A stretch of 64,000 nucleotides of DNA. Origin: Massariosphaeria phaeospora. Lineage: Eukaryota; Ascomycota; Dothideomycetes; Pleosporales. A model generated the notes under the pieces. That model saw nothing but the letters and a program-made list of their open reading frames with translations. It did no database searches and was not told where the DNA came from. The position numbers and the translations under genes were made by a program. This document shows positions 55,641 to 64,000 of the stretch, piece after piece (positions within the stretch are counted from its first letter, which is position 1; each line of letters opens with the position of its first letter). The DNA is taken from assembly GCA_011032825.1 (NCBI GenBank), contig JAADJZ010000037.1, forward strand, positions 186,001-250,000, given 5' to 3'.

Positions 55641-56319
55641 TTCAACTGTGTATAAAATCAAGTAGGCCGTTTTTATAAATTTAACGAAAATAAGTTTTTT
55701 AGCTAGTCTTAACAGTAACTAGAGAGTAAAGTTAACTTTACTATTTAATACTAAGTTGAATTTTGCCTATACAAGCTCGCTTAACGCTAGTTTCTTAATG
55801 TATTTAGCTATTATTAAAGCTAGCTTAAAGTTGCTATATAACTTTTTGCAGCAACTTAATTTTTAACTAATAGCTTGTTGCTATAGGCAAACGAGTTTGA
55901 AGCGCCTAAAGCATTTTACGAAGCAAAAACTAACAATACTAAATAAATTGTAGAGAAAAATTCAATAAAATTATCAAGCGCTTGCAAAACTAAGCGAAGA
56001 AAAATGCTTTTTCGAAAGCGTCGAATCCAAACTTCTATCGAGTTTAGCACTTTTTTTTGCTTTCTACTTTTTACTTTTTACTATTTTTGAAGTGTACGAG
56101 GTGTTTCGCAAAGCACAATATATACACGTTAAGCTATTTATTATTAATTAGCTAAAAAGAAAGCTTATAGTTTTTTTTAATTACATAGATACAACTACGT
56201 TCGAGCGCTTATAAAGCGTAGATTTACTCTAAGCACTTTAAAGCGCTTTAAGAAAATGCGAGCTTTTTTATACTAGTATACTGTATTTGCGTACGTGCTA
56301 CTTATGTCGCGTAGCGCTC
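55641..56319. other. AT-rich degraded sequence
   Basis: Probably the remaining N-terminal part of the Tc1-like element and Fot1-like debris; nothing assignable. Confidence 0.4.
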
Positions 56320-56484
56320 GCAAAGCACTAAAACTTTAGAAAAGCTACTACTTTTAACGCGTTATAACTTAACTACTACGGCAGCTATAGAAAACGCGCT
56401 TGAAAAAATTAAATTGCTAAATGCAAAAGAAAAACTTTGCTGCGTTGTAGTTGCAACGTTAAGCTTCTAGATAAATATAAGTAG
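56320..56484 (+). pseudogene. Fot1-like transposase, C-terminal end
   Basis: Ends CSCNVKLLDKYK and a TAG at 56482-56484, matching the basic C-termini seen at 15165 and 60064. The downstream 100 bases resemble those after the other two copies. Confidence 0.45.
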
Positions 56485-56899
56485 CACAAGTTAATCGCAA
56501 GTATTAATATAGTACTCTACTAGAATATTTTGTAATAATATTAATTGTAAGTAGCTCTACAGCTTTATTTCTAATAAAGCGTTTATAGTATTCAACGTGT
56601 ATTAGCTAAATTCGTACATTAAGTATACGAATGTAGTAAAGCAAAAAAGCGCTTTGCGCGTTGCTAAACTCTAAGAACACGCTTAAGCTTAAAACTAAGC
56701 TTAAGCCTAAGCTAAATACAAGCGAAAATAATACAACTAAACTAGTTAATATTTCGCAAAGCTAGAAGCCTATACTAGCTAGTGCAAAAGCGCTAGATTA
56801 ACAATTAAACAACGCTTTAAAGCGTAAAGAAATTAGTAGCTAGCTTAGCAAGTCGAACGTTCTAACAAAAAAAAAGCAAAAGCAAAGAAAAACGCTTAG

Positions 56900-58560
56900 C
56901 ACGTATTTTGTAGCGTTTGCTGCAGCACTATAGCTACTAAAGCTGCAAAAAGCTTAGTTACACTAAAACTAGCTTTTGCTTTTGCTAAAGTAGTAGAGAA
57001 ATCTAGATTAGCACTTGCATAAAAAAAAGTTTAAAGTAGTAGTAGCAAAAGAGTTTAAAAAATGTTAAGATATAAGCTGCTTTAAGCTTGTATTAGCTGC
57101 AAAAGTTGCTAGCTAGGTACTACTCTTAATGTAAGTATTTACGTATAAGTTTAACAAAAACAAACTACTATATAAATACAAAGCTTAACTTGTTGTAAAA
57201 AAAAACTTTTAGAATAACTAAAGCAATACGTACGCAGCTACACTAGCTGCACAAGTGTTTAGATTTCTTATAGCTTTTGCAGCAGCTTTTAAGCTAAAGG
57301 CATATTAGTATAATATACTAAATGCGTTTTTAAACGTACTACTAGATAAGCTAGTTTATGTACAAACTTTAGAGCTGTACGTAAAGCAGCTTAGCGAGCT
57401 ACTTAAGCTTAAAAAAGCTTTGTATAAGCTAAAGAACGCGCTTTTTTTTAGTACAAGCACCTAAAGAAAACGCTAATTAAGCTAGATTTATAGCTAGTTA
57501 AAAACGTTTCTTGCTTATTTACTAACGAGAAGTTAATAGTTTTTTTCTACGTTGATAATATCGTAGTATTAGTACATCTAGATTATTTTGATAATTACTG
57601 TTAATTTAAGAAACAGCTAGAAGCTGTGTACAACCTAAAGAAATTTAAAAAGCTTAAGTAGTTTCTTAAAATCTAAGTTTTAAGAAACTAGTTAGCTAAA
57701 ACTATCTAGTTAATTCAAGACTTATTTATTAACAAGGTAGTTAAGAAGTTTAACTTGAATTTAAAAGCAAAGAGAAAATATCTAGCAGTTTCGCTTGTAG
57801 AGAGCTTTTTAGTTTAGTTTAAAAAGAAGTTAAGTTACTAGCGTACGCAGCTATATTAGCAACTAGTTAAATTGCTAGCGTATATTGCAACGTTTACTAA
57901 ACCTAATATAGCACAAGTACACTTAGTACTAGCTTAATATTTCTAGAACTTTAAGTAGAAGCATGTATTAGTAGTAAAGCATGTTTGAAAATACTTGTAT
58001 AGTACTAAGCATCTAGCAATTAAAGCTAGCTAGCAAATAGCTAATAGCTCGTTATATATATAAGACAAATTTCTTTTTTATAAAGTATTTAATACAGCGT
58101 TTGCTAACGATATAGAAACTCGTTAATTGTTTTATAAATATCTATTCAAGCTATATAAAATGCCTATCGACTAGAAAGCTACTTAGCAAAGATTAGTTAC
58201 AAAGTTAACTACTAAAGCCGAGCTTATAGCTCTATTAGCTACGAGTAAAAAAATAAAGTAGTAGATTTGTATTTTCTAGCACATAAAGTTTAACTCAAAA
58301 ATTTAGCTAATTATCTACTACGATAATAAGCAAACAGTTAGAATAGTTAAAAAAAAAACAAATAGCTTTACACGAAGCTAAGGCATGTAAACACTTATTA
58401 GATATAAGTAAAGTAAAAAGTATAGTATAAGTAGCTTTAAGTAGAGTAGTGCTTTACAGCGAAAATGCTTGTAAATAAACTTACTAAGTTTTTTGTAAAG
58501 TAAAAACACGCTAAGTTTGTAAAGTAGCTAAAGCTTAAAAACGTTTACTAGCTACTTACT
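56900..58560 (+). pseudogene. Ty1/copia retrotransposon pol fragment (reverse transcriptase and RNase H)
   Basis: Reading VFTYKFNKNKLLYKYKA near 57135, LNAFLNVLLDKLVYVQTLEL near 57320, and FYVDNIVVL with YVDD seen as YVDN at 57548-57559. RNase H signatures follow: AELIALLATSKK near 58210 and YYDNKQTVRIV near 58310. This order and spacing are those of Ty1/copia, unlike the Ty3 elements nearby. Stops are frequent. LTRs not identified. Confidence 0.8.
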
Positions 58561-59179
58561 ACTTAGATTAATACACTAGAACTAGCAAAGCTAAAGTATT
58601 AGTACTAGCTAGCTTTGTTAATTACAGCAGGTAAAGAAAAGTGTAATAGTTTAAACTTGCTTAAACTTGCTTTAGTACAAGTTAAAATAGCTTATGTATA
58701 GCTATTTATATATGTAACTTACTCTACTTTAAGCAGTTAATTTAGCGTAGTTTTTTTTTTTTTTTTTTCTTTAGTTACACTATTACATTATTCTTAATAG
58801 CTACGCATTTTATTTTAGAATAGATTTTATTAATTATTGCAACGCTAATAAGATTTTTTTTGCTATTTTTTTTCTACATTCAACTTACAGCCTTTAGCTA
58901 CTTAATGTAGTATTATTCTCGCTGCTTTTAACTTTCTATTCGAAAAAACTTATACTACACTTTTACTACTTTCAAAACTTTATTAGAGTTAAGAAAAGCA
59001 ATTTTTTTTTAATATTCTAAGCTGCTTAGATGTTTACTTTTAAGAAAAAAACTATGCCTAAGTTTTTTAAAGCTACATGTAAAGAAATTGCCAAAGTAAG
59101 CAAGCTTTAATATAGAAAGTAATAAATTAATGCTGTTTTATTTATAAAATAAAAGAACTTTTTATACTTTCTACGCTAC

Positions 59180-60066
59180 GCTGGAATTTATCAAAGCTTA
59201 GTTAAAAGTTGTTAAAGCAATTTCGTGCGAAATTGCTCTAATTAAAGCCTAGTAGCTAAAGCATTTTATTAAGCATTCGCTTATTACACTATAAGCATTA
59301 TTTCTGCTAATGCAAACGCTATTTTAAAACGCTTTAAAAGCATAACTTTAAAGCAAAATAAAAGCTTAACTTTAGAGCTAGAAAGTAATAGAAGTACTTA
59401 GAAATAGCTTTGTTAATTGTTTAATATTACTGTAAAGAATACAGCTGCAACGAAAGCGTAGTAGTTAAGTTTATTACTTTATTCGCTGCAAGTGCAGAAC
59501 GAGCTACTACACTACAAAAATAAAAGCTTACGCAACGCTCGTACAGTTAAAAAGAAATACAAAAAATTAATTTTTTTTAAACTTGTAGCAGCGTTAAGAA
59601 TATAATAGTAGTGTAGTATTCTAAAGTTCTAGAAAAGTAAAAAAGCACGCGCGCGCAAAGTTGTAAAACAAAAAAATGCAAAGTTAGAAAAATTACAGAA
59701 AACAAAAGTAAAATAGCTAAAAGAAGCTACAATCTTGTATAAAAAGCAGTAGCAAGAAAAAGCAAAAGCAAAGCAACAAAAAGTTAAAAAAGCAAAAAAA
59801 AAAAGAAAGCTACGAAAGCTGCGGAACTTCAAGCGTTCTAAGCAAGCATAAAAATAAAAAAAAACGCTGCAAACGCTATAAAATCTTTACAATTAGTTCA
59901 AAAAAGCAAGAAGCTAGCTTTAAAACAAAAAATTTAAAAAAATTAAAGCAAAACGCGTGTTGTAGAAGCTGCAAGTAGTAAAAAAGTTGCATTAGCTACA
60001 CTAAAGCTATTTTCTAAAGTAACTACGCGCAGCTGCAGCGTTTGCTTTCTATTAAAATTCAAGTAG
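59180..60066 (+). pseudogene. Fot1-like transposase, C-terminal coiled-coil half
   Basis: Reads VQNELLHYKNKSLRNA near 59490, then a long Lys/Gln/Ala-rich helix (KAKAKQQKVKKAKKKRKLRK about 59765), then VALATLKLFSKVTTRSCSV and LLKFK before TAG at 60064-60066. This is the C-terminal part of a Fot1-like transposase like 8454-15167. The Phe-rich minus-strand frame over this stretch is an antisense artefact. Confidence 0.7.
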
Positions 60067-60284
60067 CCTAAGTTAATTGCATGTGTTAATAGTTTATTCT
60101 ACTATAATCTATTGTGCTAATAGCTATTGTAAGTAGCTATACAGCTTTATTTTTGCAAAAGCTACAATGTTGCTTAGTAAAGCGTTACGCGAATAAAAGC
60201 GCTATAGTGCCTATGCGCTAAATAAGCTAGTACAGCTAATAAGCTACTTTGCATTAAAATATATGCATTATTTTAACTTTAACG

Positions 60285-60348
60285 CGTTGCATTTCTACTA
60301 ATATAAACTTAATTAAAGTAGTAATTAAAGCAATTGAATTGCGTAAAG
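60285..60348 (+). pseudogene. Fot1-like N-terminal fragment cut by a Ty3 insertion
   Basis: Reads NLIKVVIKAIELRK in the style of the Fot1-like N-terminus (compare INAAIKAINLRK at 53395) and stops abruptly at the LTR starting 60349. The last five bases TAAAG would be the target duplication, whose partner lies beyond the window. Confidence 0.5.
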
Positions 60349-60569
60349 TGTAAAACTGCGTTCGATCGTAGGTTTAATAACACTTAAAATAGATTAATAG
60401 TATAGTAATAAAAATAGTATATTCGTGTAAAAGAAACGAATTACTGTTTTAGTAGCAATTTAGTGCGAGGTACTTTTAAAAGCTTTGCAAGAAACTAGTC
60501 TAGCTTGTTATAGCCTATAGTAGCTTTTAATAAAAAAAAAACAAACACGTAAAGCTACTTAGCTTTACA
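60349..60569 (-). repeat. 3' LTR of minus-strand Ty3 family A element
   Basis: 221 bp, TGTAAAACTGCG to AGCTTTACA on the plus strand; inverted match to 1000-1220 and 8228-8448. Confidence 0.92.
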
Positions 60570-63500
60570 TTATTTTTCTCTTAAAGACTTAAACGTTTCG
60601 TAAAGTAATTTTGTTTAAAATTTTTTAATAGAAGCTTATATAAGCTATTGTAAAGCAGAATAGCTCTTTAAAGTTTTATACTAATGCTTCGAACTAGTAC
60701 AAACTTAAGTAAAATTAAAGTAAAAAAGTAGTAAAGTTTTTTTTAGTAAAGCTAGTAGTAAAGTGTACTACTAGTAGAATCTAGCGAATTTTCGGCCTAG
60801 CAGCGAGTACTACCTATAATTCTTTTATAGCTCGTACTAGCTTTTTTTAACTTTTATTCTTACATTAACTTCGCTAAATTTTTGAATTTAAAAATTAGTT
60901 AACGTTAGAATAGGTATTGATTTAGGTTATAATAAGCTATTGTAAAGTATTTAGTAGCTAATAGTGTAACTAGTAGTTTTTTTTCTGCATATTAGCTTGC
61001 GTTAGCTTTTCTTTAGCTGCTTTAATTCTTTACTAGCTAACATAAACATTACTAAAGTTAGTAATAATATTCTAGATAATAGCAATTTTACAGTGTACTT
61101 TTGCGCGCGCTGCGTTGCGTTCTAAAGCAATAAAAAGTACTATTACTTAGACTAGGTAAAATGCTGCATGCTTGTTGTTAACAACTTTAACAAGTGTTTA
61201 TACTAAAAGTAAATTGTTAAAAACAACAAAAGCAAAAAGCATAGGTATCTAAAATGCTTCTAGTATTTTAATACAAACTAAAATTGCTATTTAGTGCGTA
61301 TCTAAACTAGTTTGAAGTGTTATAAGCTATTCTAATTTCATATAAAGTACTAAAAAAGCTTTAAAATAATTTAAAAAAAGTCGTGCTCGCTTTAAAGAAA
61401 GTTCGCGATAAGAGTTATTTTGTAGTTGTTTTTAACTTTGCTTACAAGCCTTTGTCCTTTAGCGCGCTTAAAGCTAAAAAAAAAGTTTTTAAAACTATTT
61501 GCTAGTTTAAAAAGTACACTAACAATAAAGTAAAACTTGCTATAATAAAAATAAGTAAAACTTGCAAAAACATTTTTAAAACGCTTAACAAGTATGTGTT
61601 ATAAATTCTTAAAGTGTAACAAAGCGCTAATTTAGTTTTTAGTTGCTAATATGCTTTTTACAGCGCGCACTTTTACTTGCACAATAAATCTACTAACTTT
61701 AATAAAAATTTTAATGCTAAAGTTAAGCTAAATAGTTGCGTTTGTACTATTAAAGCTGCTGCTTTCTAGTAAAAGTATTTTAAGCAGTTGTTTAACTAGT
61801 TAGTAGCAGCGAAGCATTAAGAAAATATTAAGCAAGCTAATACTTTGCGTAAAAAAGTATGTTAGCTTATTATAAGCTAGTTTAACTCGTATTAACATAT
61901 TCTAGTTTAAAAAAGCTTGCGTTGTTATTAATTTAGTAGCTAAAAAAAATTGCAAGCGCGCTTAGCTTTTTGTAGATCTTGCCAACGCAACTGCAAAGCG
62001 TGCAGTTAAAAAAAAACAAAGTGCAAAAAAATATACTTACAAAAAGAGTTAAGTTGCTTATAGCAAAGTTTATAAACTTTAGCTAAAAAGTTATAAGTAG
62101 CTTAGTAGTTCTTAGCGTTAAATTGCAGCTTTTTAAGCTATTGTAGCGTTAAAAGTAGTTTTTTTGCTTAAAATAGTTTTTAAGCACAGCGTTAGCGTTT
62201 TAGAACTTTATTTTAACGCAATAAAAGCTAATACCTAGTAGTTAGTATAAAAGCGGTTTGCTTAAAAGTAGCATAGTTATGCATACATTTTTAAAACCTA
62301 TATTGTTTTACTTTGCTATAAAGTATGCTACACTAGCTTTTAATAGCACAAAGTAGCTCTTTTAACGCTATGCCTTGCAATAGTAAAATAATATATTATT
62401 TCTTTTAAAAAAGTTCGTAACTTAGAAAGTTTTAAAATTTTAAAATTTTTAATGCTAACTATGCATTAAGTAGCAAAGTAAAACGTGTTAACTATTTTTT
62501 TTTTAAAAGCACATTGCTTAAAGTGCGTTTTTTTTTTTTTGCTACAAATTTTTTTTTTTTTAAATTGTTAAGTGCATTTGCACTTATATTTAGTTTAAGT
62601 TTCTAAAAGTTTTTGTTGTTTAAGTATTTTTTTTAATTAACAAAGTACTTTTAAGTGCTAACTAAAGATTTTTTTTTATTAAGCACTTTTTCAACGAAGT
62701 ACACGTTGTTTCTAAAAGTGCGCAAAGTATCTACTAAAAGCTTACTTTAAAAAAGTATTAACTTTTTTTAGTTATAAAATTCTAACAAGAATACGTAAAA
62801 AACTAAGTAAATACTTTTTAGTTTAAAAAAGTTTACTTAGTACGCGTTAGTGCTAATTTAGTTTACAATAGTGCCTAGCTCTACGTAGTTCTAGTTAAGC
62901 TTTTTCTTTAGCTTAGTAGATTTTATGTAGCAGTTTAAAATTAGCACCTAGTTACTTTACTTTAGCAAGATATGCTTTTTACGCTTGTTAAAATACTTTT
63001 TCTAATAAGCGTTTGCAGCTTTAATTTTGCGCTAGCATTTAACTTAAAAAGCAATTATGTAAGCTGCTATGCTTGTTTTTATAAACAACTTTTTATTACT
63101 AAAAAGCTTTTTAAGCTAATCTAAAGCTTTTAAAAACGCTTTGTAGTACGCTACAAAAAAAGTAATTTTTGTAGTTACGTATTAGCTATTGTTGTACGCG
63201 AACTTCGCTACTAGCAACTATATAGTTCAATTATTTTGTTTAAAGCAACAGTAACATTGAAAGTACTATTCTAGCGTTTAATTCTGTTTTTTAGTTTAAC
63301 TATTTGTTTAAGAGTAATAAGTAAAAAAGAAAACGCTTATTAAGCTAAAATAGTAGCAGAAGCTGTTTTAAAACTTTAAGTTTATAATAAAATTTTAGTT
63401 TAAAATAACGTTCTTTAAAACGCTGTAAAGTTTTACAATTTCTTTTATTTAAACTATTGCAAAGTTCTTTGCTATCTAGTTAGCGCAAGCTAGAATATAA

Positions 63501-64000
63501 TAAGCTATTTTAGTTAAGTAGTTTACTACAACGAGAATAAAGCTGTATACTTGCTTTATATACTTTAATAGTAAAAGTTTTGTAATAAAGTTTATTGTAA
63601 CATTACACTACGAGCTATTAAGCGCTAGCAAAAGTATAAAAAGTTTGTAAAAGCTGTGTTTAGCTACTACTAATTTGCAATACTTTAAACAGTTCTTGTA
63701 GTACTCTTTAACGTTTTTTTTTATGCTTTTTTACTTGTATTAGCGTTTAACTTTCTCTAAAGTTTTTTTAACGCCAAAGTAACTAGCTATTAAGCTGTTA
63801 TAACATTTTTAAAAAGCTTTTCCTTTTTCTTTTGTTGTAACAAAGTAGATTTTATTTAACTACTTCGTTATAGCTAGCTTTAGTTTATTTTAAACTACTA
63901 TAAGCTTTACTAGTCTAAACTCGTTTTCTAAGTTAAAATTTAAGTTTAAGTTTAAAAAGTCTACGAGATTGCTTGCTAGATTACTTAAAAAAAACTTTAT
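60349..64000 (-). mobile_element. Ty3/gypsy family A element, minus strand, running off the window
   Basis: Inverted copy of the left element: its 3' LTR is 60349-60569, and the internal sequence matches about 8227 down to 4800 of the left copy, including the unexplained 2-kb segment, the chromodomain-like region (about 62690) and integrase (about 63000-63700). The 5' part lies beyond 64000. RIP-degraded. Confidence 0.88.

Noticed and set aside
59629..59832. Phe-rich minus-strand frame
   Set aside because: Antisense of the Lys-rich coiled coil of a Fot1-like transposase; membrane-like look is an artefact.
1..64000. tRNA or rRNA genes
   Set aside because: No cloverleaf with A and B boxes or rDNA-like block was recognised by eye; a covariance search would be needed to be sure.

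Overview
The window looks like a filamentous ascomycete chromosome, probably a dothideomycete-type fungus. The evidence is: short GT-AG introns of 42-90 bp that restore reading frames; fungal families (PDDEXK_12-like nuclease fold, fungal APH-like kinase, IPNS-like dioxygenase, pterin-carbinolamine dehydratase); and AT-rich blocks of transposons destroyed by C-to-T and G-to-A transitions, the signature of repeat-induced point mutation (RIP). The species is not identifiable by eye.

Layout. (1) 1-18.5 kb is AT-rich and holds nested, RIP-mutated transposons. A Fot1/pogo-like transposase frame is split by two complete Ty3/gypsy elements (1000-8448 and 8975-14938), each with 5-bp target duplications. 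A second Fot1-like gene on the minus strand is split near its start by a full pogo-like element with 54-bp inverted termini (16647-18526). The AT-to-normal composition boundary runs through that pogo element. (2) 18.6-40.0 kb is a gene island of normal composition with about a dozen genes, most spliced: an uncharacterised 388-aa protein with an Ala/Ser repeat, a PD-(D/E)XK-like protein, an APH-like kinase, a dehydratase (PCD), a 2OG-Fe(II) oxygenase, a 915-aa helical-repeat protein, a 392-aa CxxC protein, a 97-aa membrane protein, a gene broken by TAG codons, a small protein with an acidic tail, and a 923-aa JmjC-like protein. (3) 40.05-40.34 kb is a 17-bp-period minisatellite that becomes more AT-rich to the right and forms the right boundary. 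(4) 40.3-64 kb is AT-rich again: two 17-bp-type arrays, Fot1-like fragments, a complete minus-strand copy of the second Ty3 family, a 5'-truncated copy joined to it, two large foldback elements, a Tc1/mariner-like transposase, a Ty1/copia pol fragment, and at the right edge a minus-strand copy of the first Ty3 family running off the window.

The island genes do not form an obvious pathway or cluster. No polyketide/NRPS genes, no Starship tyrosine-recombinase captain, no CRISPR and no tRNA were recognised. The most interesting signals are structural: the composition boundary inside a single transposon, and a recurring 17-bp period in pogo/Fot1 termini and in minisatellites, which might mark CENP-B-box-like binding sites. 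All exon joins were worked out by eye from frame and splice-site consistency and need transcript support.
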